From positions 682,001-746,000 of the forward strand of contig NZ_JBHRYJ010000001.1 in NCBI RefSeq assembly GCF_042648965.1: DNA of 64,000 nucleotides, given 5' to 3'. The stretch comes from Ferrovibrio xuzhouensis. GTDB lineage: Bacteria; Pseudomonadota; Alphaproteobacteria; Ferrovibrionales; Ferrovibrionaceae. How positions within the stretch are numbered: position 1 is the first letter of the stretch; every line of letters begins with the position of its first letter. The translations under genes and the position numbers were made by a program. The notes beneath the pieces were generated by a model. It ran no database searches, had not been told where the DNA came from, and saw only the letters and a program-made list of their open reading frames with translations. Shown piece by piece: positions 1 through 7,024 of this stretch.

Positions 1-1
1 G

Positions 2-406
2 CTGTCGCCTTACGGCATCCTGCTGCTGATGATGGCGATCCTGATCGTGCTGGGCATGTTCCTCGACTGGGTCGGCATCCTGCTGCTGACCGTGCCGATC
101 TTCCTGCCGATCCTGAAGAGCCTGGATTTCACCGGCCTGCTCGGCGTGAACGGCGTGGCGCCGTCGGAGGTGCCGCTGTGGTATGGCGTGATCTTCATGG
201 TCAATATGCAGGTCGCCTTCCTCAGTCCACCCTTCGGCTACTCGCTGTTCTACCTGAAAAGCGTGGCGCCACCGCAGATCACCATGGCCATGGTGTTCAA
301 GGCGGCCCTGCCCTTCATCGGGCTGCAGATCCTGGGGCTGGCGCTCTGCATCACCTTCCCGGATATCATCCTGTGGCTGCCCCGCCTGGTCTATCCGGGC
401 CACTGA
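2..406 (+). CDS. TRAP transporter large permease (DctM family), C-terminal part
   Basis: This is the last 134 residues of an integral inner-membrane permease; the beginning lies outside the window. The fragment is almost wholly hydrophobic. It contains the segment SPPFGYSLFYLKSVAP (about residues 69-84 of the fragment) and ends PFIGLQ...FPDIILWLPRLVY, which is the characteristic last-helix pattern of TRAP large subunits. In this family the protein carries organic acids across the inner membrane together with a small membrane subunit and a periplasmic binding protein, both presumably upstream. The substrate cannot be told from this piece. A strong hairpin follows the stop codon. Confidence 0.85.
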   Translation: MSPYGILLLMMAILIVLGMFLDWVGILLLTVPIFLPILKSLDFTGLLGVNGVAPSEVPLWYGVIFMVNMQVAFLSPPFGYSLFYLKSVAPPQITMAMVFKAALPFIGLQILGLALCITFPDIILWLPRLVYPGH

Positions 407-431
407 CGCCAGCCTTCTGGGCATGACGGAT

Positions 432-461
432 GACGGGGCCGGCCGCAAAGCCGGCCCCGTC
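432..461. terminator. Hairpin terminator between convergent genes
   Basis: A perfect 12-bp stem, GACGGGGCCGGC paired with GCCGGCCCCGTC, closes a six-base loop CGCAAA. It lies between the convergent TRAP permease and AEC transporter genes, so it probably ends transcription from both sides. There is no real T-tract on the plus strand, so strength is uncertain. Confidence 0.6.
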
Positions 462-475
462 TCATGTCCGGCGCC

Positions 476-1417
476 TCAATAGGCGGTGAACAGCACCATG
501 AAGGCCGAGACGGTGACCGTGGCGACCACGGTGCTGACCAGGATGGCGCTCGAGGTGCGCTCGACGAAGGTGTGATAGGTGGTGGCGAGAATGTAGACGT
601 TGGCCGCCGTCGGCATCGAGGCCTGGATCACCGCGACGGCAGTGAGGAACGGATCGAGCTTCAGCACGTAAGCCGCCAGCATCCAGACCATCAGCGGATG
701 CACCGCAAGCTTGCCGATGGTGGTCAGGGTCACCTGTTCCAGCCCGTGCGACAGCGGCCGCCCGACCAGCGTGAGGCCGAGCGCGAACAGCGCACAGGGC
801 GCCGCGCTGTCCGACAGCAGTTTCAGCAGCGCGTCGACCGGCACCGGCAAATGCAGGCCGGTCAGGCCCCACAGCAGGCCGCCGAAGGTCGACAGGATCA
901 GCGGGTTGCGCGCCATGCCGGTGCAGACCTTGCGGAAGATCATCCATACCGAGGTATGGCCGCTGGCCGAGCCCTCGATGATGCCGGTGGTCAGCGGGAT
1001 CAGCACGATATGGTCGAACACGATCACCAGCACGGCGGGCAGCACCGCGGCATCGCCGAACAGGGTGACCAGGATCGGCAGGCCCATGAAGCCGACATTG
1101 CCGAAGGATGCCCCCATGGCCTGCACCGCGCGCTGGCCCCAGGCAAGCTGGGGGAACAGCAGGCGGCTGAGTCCCGCCACGGTGCCATAGGCGATCAGGC
1201 CGCCGCCGGTATAGGCGGCAACGAAGCGCGGATCGAACGCCTCGAAGACCGGCGCCTGCGACATCTTGATGAACAGCAGGGCCGGCAGCGCGAACCAGAT
1301 CACGAAGGCGTTGAGGCCGAGATAGGCCTGCGGCGTGATCAGCCGGGTGCGGCCGGCGCCATAGCCGATGAAGATCAGCCCGAAAAAGGGCAGCGATACG
1401 TTGAGCAGCGTTTCCAT
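476..1417 (-). CDS. AEC family transporter (auxin efflux carrier fold)
   Basis: A 313-residue integral membrane protein with about ten hydrophobic segments, starting METLLNVSLPFFGLIFIGYG. Length, the conserved N-terminal helix (SLPFFGLIFIGYGAG) and the mid-protein LPILVTLFG segment fit the AEC family (PF03547), which exports or takes up organic acids such as malate or malonate in bacteria. No neighbouring enzyme indicates a substrate. It is transcribed leftward and stands alone between the convergent TRAP permease and the thioesterase-like gene upstream, with a gap of about 60 bases to that gene. Confidence 0.8.
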   Translation of the reverse strand: METLLNVSLPFFGLIFIGYGAGRTRLITPQAYLGLNAFVIWFALPALLFIKMSQAPVFEAFDPRFVAAYTGGGLIAYGTVAGLSRLLFPQLAWGQRAVQAMGASFGNVGFMGLPILVTLFGDAAVLPAVLVIVFDHIVLIPLTTGIIEGSASGHTSVWMIFRKVCTGMARNPLILSTFGGLLWGLTGLHLPVPVDALLKLLSDSAAPCALFALGLTLVGRPLSHGLEQVTLTTIGKLAVHPLMVWMLAAYVLKLDPFLTAVAVIQASMPTAANVYILATTYHTFVERTSSAILVSTVVATVTVSAFMVLFTAY

Positions 1418-1475
1418 GCCGCGATCCGGTCCCCCCGGTGGTCTTGCGGTAGAGTGTTCTCTGGTGCGGGCGGGT

Positions 1476-2837
1476 TCAGCCGGCCGGCACCGTCACCAGC
1501 CGGCGGCTGAAAGCCTGCCGCACATGGTCCGGCATGACAATCGCCTTTCGCGCCGTCAGGTCGAACAGCACGGCCACCACCTCGGCGCGGGCGATCGGCG
1601 CGTGGCTGTTGCTGTCGAGCAGGAAATGGCAGAAGCGCCAGGTCTTCTCGCGCAGCTCGAGAATGCCGGTCCGGGCGTAATAGGCGTCGCCGATGCTCTG
1701 TGGCCGGAAGTAATCGATGGTGTAGTCGAGCGCCGCCGAGCCGATGCCGCTGGCCCGCATCTGGTCCGCCGTCAGGTCGCCGCCGGCCAGCATATTGCCG
1801 GCTGCATCGGAGAACCGCGCCATGAAGAAGCGCGTCGCCATGCGGCCGGTCTCTTCCGCTTCCCAGCGGTCGACGCCGCCGCGGCAGGTCTCGTACATGC
1901 CCTCCACCGGCACGGCCGGCGACGCCGGCTCGCCGGTCGGACCGGGCGGCGCGGGCGCCACAAGCTGTGCCGCCAGCCGCTCGGCCGCCAGCGCCACATC
2001 CTGAGGGATAGGCCGCAGGCCGCTGCCGTCCAGCGCATCCAGCGCCACGACGGCTTCGGCGATGGCCGACAGGCTGCCGCTTTCGGCCTCGTAGAGTTCG
2101 TGGCGGATCGCCAGCCGGTCGGCTGCCACGCTGCGCACGCCGCTGCGGAGCGTGAGGATCGCGCCCTCGTGGTTCTCGCGCCTGAACTGGATACGGTGAT
2201 GCAAAGGCCGGATCGCCACAGCGTCGGCGCGGCGCCGCGACGGGCCGTAACCCAGCGCCGCCAGCAGCTGCTTCTCGCCCTCGGCAAAGCGCGCCAGGTA
2301 GAACTGCACGTTCAGATGCCCCATGCGGTCGCATTCCCAGGGCTGCACCGGGCTGCGGCCGGTCGCCAGGAAGCCGTCCTGGGCCGCCGGCTGGGCCGCC
2401 GGCATGCGCTCTTCCTCGCCGGTCACCAGCAGGGCGCTAAAGCCGGCGCGGATGTCGTCGGGCAGCGCCACAGACTTGCGGTTCTGCAGGTCGAAGCACA
2501 GGCCCAGCACATCGGCGGTCATGCACAGCGCGCCGGTCTCGGCATTGAACAGGCGGTGGTGGAACTTCAGCTTGCGGCCCTCGGCCAGCTTGACGCCGCT
2601 TTCCATGCGGATCAGGTCGCCGGCATGCAGCTCGGCCAGGTAATCGACCTCGGCATGCACGGCGGCGACGCCGAGCTTCTTGTCCTCGAAGGCCTCGCGA
2701 CCGAAGCCGGCGGCCAGCATGGCGGAGGCAGCCGCATCGCTGATCCGCGCGGTGTAAAACTGCACATTCATGTGGCCATACTGGTCGCATTCCCAGGCGG
2801 CGACCGAGCCACGATAGGTTTCACGGAAATTGCTCAC
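1476..2837 (-). CDS. Triple hotdog-domain thioesterase-like protein
   Basis: A 453-residue cytoplasmic protein made of three 4HBT/hotdog-type domains in tandem: about residues 10-135, 160-290 and 318-445. Domain 1 carries WECDQYGHMNVQFY and domain 2 WECDRMGHLNVQFY, the active-site signature of acyl-CoA thioesterases (Asp18/His22/Asn24 and Asp170/His174/Asn176). In domain 3 the same place reads WEAEETGRMATRFF, so the Asp, His and Asn are gone and this domain is probably structural. Hotdog thioesterases hydrolyse acyl-CoA esters. Start: the GTG at 2837 opens VSNFRETYRG, directly before the first domain; an in-frame ATG at 2912 would add 25 unconserved-looking residues. The substrate is unknown; the nearby TetR/crotonase pair suggests acyl-CoA catabolism. 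Confidence 0.75.
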   Translation of the reverse strand: MSNFRETYRGSVAAWECDQYGHMNVQFYTARISDAAASAMLAAGFGREAFEDKKLGVAAVHAEVDYLAELHAGDLIRMESGVKLAEGRKLKFHHRLFNAETGALCMTADVLGLCFDLQNRKSVALPDDIRAGFSALLVTGEEERMPAAQPAAQDGFLATGRSPVQPWECDRMGHLNVQFYLARFAEGEKQLLAALGYGPSRRRADAVAIRPLHHRIQFRRENHEGAILTLRSGVRSVAADRLAIRHELYEAESGSLSAIAEAVVALDALDGSGLRPIPQDVALAAERLAAQLVAPAPPGPTGEPASPAVPVEGMYETCRGGVDRWEAEETGRMATRFFMARFSDAAGNMLAGGDLTADQMRASGIGSAALDYTIDYFRPQSIGDAYYARTGILELREKTWRFCHFLLDSNSHAPIARAEVVAVLFDLTARKAIVMPDHVRQAFSRRLVTVPAG

Positions 2838-2934
2838 GGGCAGGCGTCTCTGAAGTCTGTGGGGGGAAGATTCTGCGGGCCATACTGTCGCCCGCAAAGC
2901 GGCGCCATGCAACCGCCCGGCGCCCCGGATGACC

Positions 2935-3570
2935 CTAGGTCAGGCGCGCGATCAGGGCGTCGACTGCGCGCCGCACCACCGCCTCGCCGCTGTCGCCCAG
3001 CACCTTCAGCCGGCCGGTGCTTTCCAGCACCAGCGCCCCGGTGATCGCGGCGGCCAGCGTCACCGTCTCGGCCCGCAGGGTCTCGGCCTCCAGCGTCGCC
3101 CGCCGCCGCATGCCGTCGCCGAGCACCGTGTAACACTGGATCAGCCGGCCGTTCAGCAGGCGGTCGAGCTCCGGCGTCAGGCCGACGGGCTTCAGCCCCT
3201 GGGCCAGATAGAGGCCGAGATAGAGGTCGTCCGGCCGGTCGCGGTAGAACCCATAGAAGCCTAGCGCGGCAGCCAGCAACTGGTCCTCCGGCCGGGTCCT
3301 TGCCACGGCATCGCGCAGCGCCTTCTGCAGGTCGGCCAGCGAGCCCGCCAGCATCTCGGCGTAGAGCGCTTCTTTCGTCGGGAAATACAGATACACCGTG
3401 CCGACCGCCATGCCGGCCTCGGCGGCAATGGCACGCAAGGTGGCGCCGTCCAGTCCATCGCGGGCGAAGACGGCACGCGCCGCCTGCAGGATGCCGTCGC
3501 GCCGGACCGCCTTGAGCGCGCCGCGGCGCTTCTGCTTCGCGGCCTCCACGGTGGCGGCGTCAGCGGGCAT
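2935..3570 (-). CDS. TetR family transcriptional regulator
   Basis: A 211-residue repressor-type protein. The DNA-binding helix-turn-helix occupies roughly residues 24-73: ILQAARAVFARDGLDGATLR then IAAEAGMAVGTVYLYFPTKE, a textbook TetR_N signature. The C-terminal ligand domain is all-helical and not assignable. The start chosen is the ATG at 3570, overlapping the end of the upstream crotonase gene by 11 bases, so the two are translationally coupled. A 15-bp palindrome just upstream of the crotonase gene (4456-4470) is a good candidate for its operator, so the pair is probably autoregulated in response to an acyl-CoA or similar ligand. Confidence 0.85.
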   Translation of the reverse strand: MPADAATVEAAKQKRRGALKAVRRDGILQAARAVFARDGLDGATLRAIAAEAGMAVGTVYLYFPTKEALYAEMLAGSLADLQKALRDAVARTRPEDQLLAAALGFYGFYRDRPDDLYLGLYLAQGLKPVGLTPELDRLLNGRLIQCYTVLGDGMRRRATLEAETLRAETVTLAAAITGALVLESTGRLKVLGDSGEAVVRRAVDALIARLT

Positions 3571-4411
3571 TCTTCCACGCCAGCGGGTCGCCGCCATCGC
3601 GTTCCTTCACCGCGGCCTTGAAGCCGACCTGTTCGCAGCGTGCCTTGAAGGCGACGCCTTCCGGGCTGTGCCGCGTGATGCCGTCGAACAGGGTGGCCAG
3701 CGTCTGCGTCGAATTGAGACCCATGTTGTCGTAGGCCTGGTTGATCATCATTTTCTGCATCATCAGCTGGTTTTTCGGCACGCTGGCGATGCGGGCGATC
3801 AGCGCCTCGGTATGGGCATCCAGCTCATCGGCTGGCACGCAGTCGAGCACCAGGCCGTAGTCCTTCGCCGTCTTCCCGTCGATCAGGTCACCGGTCAGCA
3901 GCATGCGCTTGGCCTTCTCGGCGCCGAGGCGATAGACCCACATGCCGGTGGTCGGGCAGCCCCAGATGCGCGCCGGCGGATAGCCGATCTTCGCATCCTC
4001 GGCCATGATGACGATGTCGGAGCTGAGCGCGATGTCGCTGCCGCCGGCCACCGCATAGCCATGCACCTTGGTCACCACCGGCTTCAGCGAACGCCAGAGG
4101 CTGAAATAGCAGTCGGTGGCGTAGCGCATCCACTGATAGTCGACCAGCGGGTCCCACGGCATGTCCTGGCTGCCCTTCACCGGGCGCGGCGCCTCGGCAT
4201 AGGCTTTGAGGTCATAGCCGGCGCAGAAGGCCCGTCCCGCGCCCGACAGGGCGATGACATGCACGGCGTCGTCCGTGTTGGCGCGCTCGACCGCCGCTTT
4301 CAGTTCGCCGGGCATCGCGTCGGAGATGGCGTTCAGATGTTCCGGGCGGTTCAGCGTGATCCGCGCGACGCGGCCGTCACGCTCGTATTGGACGACGGGT
4401 TCTTGGGTCAT
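3560..4411 (-). CDS. Enoyl-CoA hydratase/isomerase (crotonase) family protein
   Basis: A 283-residue crotonase-fold protein that binds acyl-CoA thioesters in the cytoplasm. The two oxyanion-hole segments are clear: AFCAGYDLKA at 61-70 and HGYAVAGGSDIAL at 117-129. The two catalytic glutamates of classical enoyl-CoA hydratases are not present: the first position reads GGSD instead of GG-x-E, and the second reads YPPARIWG where PE-x-x-x-G is usual. It may therefore catalyse another crotonase reaction. The start at 4411 is supported by GGGGAGG seven bases upstream. It is first in a two-gene operon with the TetR regulator. Confidence 0.8.
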   Translation of the reverse strand: MTQEPVVQYERDGRVARITLNRPEHLNAISDAMPGELKAAVERANTDDAVHVIALSGAGRAFCAGYDLKAYAEAPRPVKGSQDMPWDPLVDYQWMRYATDCYFSLWRSLKPVVTKVHGYAVAGGSDIALSSDIVIMAEDAKIGYPPARIWGCPTTGMWVYRLGAEKAKRMLLTGDLIDGKTAKDYGLVLDCVPADELDAHTEALIARIASVPKNQLMMQKMMINQAYDNMGLNSTQTLATLFDGITRHSPEGVAFKARCEQVGFKAAVKERDGGDPLAWKNAR

Positions 4412-4455
4412 GGCATCCTCCCCTGGATACCACGACTGTATCATAGTTCATAAAA

Positions 4456-4470
4456 ATGAACAGTGTTCAT
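4456..4470. promoter_or_regulatory. Probable TetR operator palindrome
   Basis: Perfect palindrome ATGAACA-G-TGTTCAT, 45 bases before the crotonase start codon and overlapping the stop codon of the upstream GNAT gene. A second overlapping inverted repeat, TTCAT-AAAA-ATGAA, starts at 4447. Size, symmetry and place fit the binding site of the TetR protein encoded by the second gene of the operon; this is inferred, not shown. Confidence 0.55.
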
Positions 4471-4967
4471 AAATTAATCTCGCGATACCGGGCATCCGGT
4501 AGCGGGTTGTCGTAATAGGCCGGAATATCGCGGAATCCCAGCGCATCGTAGATCCGGTTGGCAGCCACCATGCGCGGCAGGGTATCCAGCCGCATGACCC
4601 GGTAGCCGAGCCTGCGGGCCTCGGCGATCACCGCATCGGCGAGCAGGCGGCCGAGATTGCGGCCACGGCCCTCGGGGTCGATATAGAGCCGTTTCATCTC
4701 GCAGATGCCGTCACCGAGATCACGCAGGCCGACGACACCGAGCGGCCGGCCTTCCACGAGGCCGAGCAGCAGCGCACCGTTGCTGGCGGCGGCATAGCGC
4801 CCCGGCAGGTTGTCGAGTTCGTCCTCGAAGCCCTGGAAGTCGAGGCTGAAATCCAGCGATTCGGCATAGGCCTGGAACAGCAGCCGGGCGACGCCGAGAT
4901 CGGCGGCGGTTTCCGCGGTGCGGATGGCGACGAGCGGGGTGGCGGTCTGATCGGTGTCTTCAGTCAT
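4467..4967 (-). CDS. GNAT family N-acetyltransferase
   Basis: A 166-residue single-domain acetyltransferase. The acetyl-CoA pyrophosphate-binding motif A is CEMKRLYIDPEGRGRNLGRL (about residues 88-107, with R/Q-x-x-G-x-G/A as GRGRNLG). The end has the usual NRIYDALGFRDIPAYYDNP segment of motif B. GNAT enzymes move an acetyl group from acetyl-CoA to an amine on a small molecule or protein; the acceptor here is unknown. The stop codon lies inside the presumed TetR operator of the next gene leftward. Confidence 0.85.
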   Translation of the reverse strand: MTEDTDQTATPLVAIRTAETAADLGVARLLFQAYAESLDFSLDFQGFEDELDNLPGRYAAASNGALLLGLVEGRPLGVVGLRDLGDGICEMKRLYIDPEGRGRNLGRLLADAVIAEARRLGYRVMRLDTLPRMVAANRIYDALGFRDIPAYYDNPLPDARYREINL

Positions 4968-5007
4968 GCCCTATCTGACCGCAAACCGCGGCAAAGGCAA
5001 AGCACTG

Positions 5008-5053
5008 AAAAAAGAAAAGGGCGAGACGCCAAACAGGGGAAGGCGCCTCGCCC
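5008..5053 (-). terminator. Intrinsic terminator downstream of phzF-like gene
   Basis: Read on the minus strand, GGGCGAG-G-CGCC pairs with GGCG-T-CTCGCCC (one mismatch, 11-base loop) and is followed by TTTTCTTTTTTC. This is a normal Rho-independent terminator for the leftward PhzF gene that ends at 5136. Confidence 0.75.
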
Positions 5054-5135
5054 GCCGGTGCCTTGCGCAGCACCGGGCCGCGGCGGCATCGGGGCAGCCG
5101 CCGCAGTTCTGTCTCAATGCATCACACCGCCATCG

Positions 5136-5939
5136 TCATACCGTGATGCTGCCTTCGAGATACGGCTTGCAGAATCCGGCCAGCCGCACCCGCGCGCCCT
5201 CGTCGCGGCAATACAGCGTGCCGCCGCGCGCCGAGGCCTGCCAGGCGGTGATGTCCGGCTTGCCGAGGCGCTTTGCCCAGTAGGGAACGATCGTGCAATG
5301 CGCCGAACCGGTGACCGGATCTTCCGGAACGCCCTTGGCCGGTGCGAAGAAACGCGACACGCAGTCGAGACCCGCCTCGTCGCCCGGCGCGGTGACGATC
5401 ACGGCGAATTTGTCGATGCCCATCAGACCCTGCATGTCGGGCTTGAGCGCGCGCACCTGTGCCGCCGTCTCGTAGACCAGCAGATAGTCGCGTGATCCCA
5501 GCACCTGCTGCGGTGCTGCACCCATGGCCGCGACCAGGCCGGCTTCCGGTTCCACCGGCGCGGCATCCCGGCTCGGGAAATCCATCGCCAGCCGGCCGCT
5601 CTCGCCGTCCTGCACCACGGTCAGCGTGCCGCTGCGGGTGGCGAAGTCGATGCGGCTGCGGGCGCCATCAAGTTTGTTGAAGATCACCCATGCGGTCGCC
5701 AGCGTGGCATGGCCGCAGAGATCGACCTCGACGGCCGGCGTGAACCAGCGCAGCCGGAAGCCGTCACGGCCGTCGACCGGTTCCGGCACGAAGAAGGCGG
5801 TCTCGGCGAGATTGTTCTCGGCGGCGATGGCCTGCATGGTCGCATCGGGCAGCCAGGCCTCCAGCGGCACCACGGCGGCCGGATTGCCGCGGAAGACTTC
5901 GCTGGTGAAGGCATCGATCTGGTGGATCGGCAGGCGCAT
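5136..5939 (-). CDS. PhzF family isomerase/epimerase
   Basis: A 267-residue protein of the PhzF (diaminopimelate-epimerase-like) fold. The catalytic glutamate is Glu46 in ENNLAETAFF. The other signature segments are DLCGHATLATA (73-83) and the C-terminal EDPVTGSAHC, which binds the substrate carboxylate. PhzF itself isomerises trans-2,3-dihydro-3-hydroxyanthranilate in phenazine synthesis, but there are no other phenazine genes here, so the substrate is unknown. Start: GGGGAATGGGAA stands directly before the ATG. The LysE-type gene upstream ends 12 bases before it, so both may share a transcript. Confidence 0.85.
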   Translation of the reverse strand: MRLPIHQIDAFTSEVFRGNPAAVVPLEAWLPDATMQAIAAENNLAETAFFVPEPVDGRDGFRLRWFTPAVEVDLCGHATLATAWVIFNKLDGARSRIDFATRSGTLTVVQDGESGRLAMDFPSRDAAPVEPEAGLVAAMGAAPQQVLGSRDYLLVYETAAQVRALKPDMQGLMGIDKFAVIVTAPGDEAGLDCVSRFFAPAKGVPEDPVTGSAHCTIVPYWAKRLGKPDITAWQASARGGTLYCRDEGARVRLAGFCKPYLEGSITV

Positions 5940-5951
5940 TTCCCATTCCCC

Positions 5952-6554
5952 CTAGACGAACATCAGCACGGCGGACGCGATGGTCAGCACCGCCATGGCA
6001 AGATTGAAAGCCCGGCGCCAGCTGGTGCGGGTCAGCAGCTGGCCAAGACCGGTGCCGAACAGCGCCCACAACGACACGCAGGGCAGGTTGATCAGGGTGA
6101 AAACGACGGCAATCAATGTCAGTTCGACGGCATAATTGCCGCCCGGCGTGGTGAAGGCGGCAACCGCGCCGACCGCCATCATCCAGGCTTTCGGATTGAC
6201 ATACTGGAACAGCGCCGCTTCGTGAAACCGCATGGGCCGTGCGCGTTGCATGGTTTCGGCGCTGCCGGCGCGGGCTAGCTGCCAGGCCAGCCAGACAAGG
6301 TAGCCGGCGCCGGCGATCCTGAGCGCGTTATGCACTACCGGCTCGGCGAGGATCAGCGCGCCGACGCCAAGGCCGCAGACCAGCAGCAGCGAGAAGAAAC
6401 CGGCGCTGATGCCCAGCATATGCGGCACCGTGCGGCGAAAGCCGAAGCTGGCCCCCGAAGCCGTCAGCAGGATGTTGTTCGGCCCCGGCGTCACCGAGGT
6501 GACCAGGGCGAACAGGGCCAACGGCAGCAGCAGGGTTTCGGCGGTCAAGGTCAT
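5952..6554 (-). CDS. LysE/RhtB family exporter
   Basis: A 200-residue inner-membrane protein with six predicted helices. The N-terminal signature VTSVTPGPNNILLTASGASFGFR and the central QYVNPKAWMMAVG match the LysE/RhtB amino-acid exporters. It probably exports an amino acid or derivative. It lies 12 bases upstream of the PhzF-like gene in the same direction. It is one of three LysE-type genes in the window (also at 12342 and 49129). Confidence 0.88.
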   Translation of the reverse strand: MTLTAETLLLPLALFALVTSVTPGPNNILLTASGASFGFRRTVPHMLGISAGFFSLLLVCGLGVGALILAEPVVHNALRIAGAGYLVWLAWQLARAGSAETMQRARPMRFHEAALFQYVNPKAWMMAVGAVAAFTTPGGNYAVELTLIAVVFTLINLPCVSLWALFGTGLGQLLTRTSWRRAFNLAMAVLTIASAVLMFV

Positions 6555-6644
6555 CGGGATCCCGGCTTGTCCGGTCGGGCGGCGCCGCGCTCGCAGCGCA
6601 GCCGCCGGCCTCCAGGGAGGTACTGTTGGTACGCGGGTCAGGCC

Positions 6645-6911
6645 CTATCGCAGCCAGAGCGGCTTGTTGAGCTCGGCCTCGATATCGGCGCGCGACAGCC
6701 CGACGTCCTTGAGAATGTCATTGGGCAGCGCGGCCAGATCGGACCGTTCCCGGGCGCGGCGCTGCAGGGTGAGCAGCGTCAGCACGGCAGCCGTCGCGAC
6801 TTTCGCGCTGACAGCGACCAGCTGGTCAATCCCCCGGCCGATCGTGCTGCCCGCGCGTTCGACCGGGCCTGTACCGTAGGGCCGGTCGATTGTATCGATA
6901 CAATCGGACAT
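6645..6911 (-). CDS. DUF1127 domain small protein
   Basis: An 88-residue protein whose last 40 residues, RARERSDLAALPNDILKDVG followed by LSRADIEAELNKPLW, are a DUF1127 (YjiS-like) domain. Small arginine-rich DUF1127 proteins of alphaproteobacteria have been linked to RNA turnover and phosphate/carbon control, but no function can be assigned here. The start at 6911 is set by AAGGAG six bases upstream; an ATG at 6929 has no such site. Codons 2-8 contain a 20-bp perfect palindrome. The gene is divergent from the MocR regulator and shares overlapping promoters with it. Confidence 0.85.
   Translation of the reverse strand: MSDCIDTIDRPYGTGPVERAGSTIGRGIDQLVAVSAKVATAAVLTLLTLQRRARERSDLAALPNDILKDVGLSRADIEAELNKPLWLR
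6887..6906. promoter_or_regulatory. 20-bp palindrome inside the DUF1127 start region
   Basis: The half-sites CGATTGTATC and GATACAATCG form a perfect palindrome covering codons 2-8 of the DUF1127 gene. Its core (TTGTATC/GATACAA) is repeated at 6971-6977 in the promoter of the same gene. It could be an operator or an mRNA hairpin near the start codon. Confidence 0.5.
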
Positions 6912-6942
6912 GTTTTGCTCCTTCTTCATCCGTGTTGGACCT

Positions 6943-6958
6943 ATTGAGCCCGCTCAAT
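6943..6958. promoter_or_regulatory. Inverted repeat in DUF1127 leader
   Basis: ATTGAGC-CC-GCTCAAT is a perfect inverted repeat in the leader of the DUF1127 gene, close to its predicted transcription start. The right part also forms GCCCGC-TCAAT-GCGGGC (6948-6964). Candidate regulator site or 5' leader hairpin. Confidence 0.45.
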
Positions 6959-6971
6959 GCGGGCAGTGCAG

Positions 6972-7000
6972 ATACAATATTGACTCCTTGATCGGGTCAA
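6972..7000 (-). promoter_or_regulatory. Predicted sigma-70 promoter of the DUF1127 gene
   Basis: On the minus strand TTGACC (6995-7000) and TTGTAT (6972-6977) are separated by exactly 17 bases. Transcription would start near 6965, giving a leader of about 54 bases. The elements interlock with the opposite promoter for the MocR gene, so only one polymerase can bind at a time. Confidence 0.5.
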
Positions 7001-7008
7001 TCTAAACA
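6980..7008 (+). promoter_or_regulatory. Predicted sigma-70 promoter of the MocR gene
   Basis: TTGACT (6980-6985) and TAAACA (7003-7008) are 17 bases apart. Transcription would start within a few bases of the ATG at 7017, implying a leaderless message; no Shine-Dalgarno sequence is visible before that ATG. The -35 box lies inside the spacer of the opposite promoter. Confidence 0.5.
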
Positions 7009-7024
7009 TTGTCACCATGACAAT
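7008..7024. promoter_or_regulatory. Inverted repeat over the MocR start codon
   Basis: ATTGTCA-CCA-TGACAAT is a perfect 7-bp inverted repeat centred on the start codon and predicted transcription start of the MocR gene. This is the position expected for autorepression. Confidence 0.5.
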
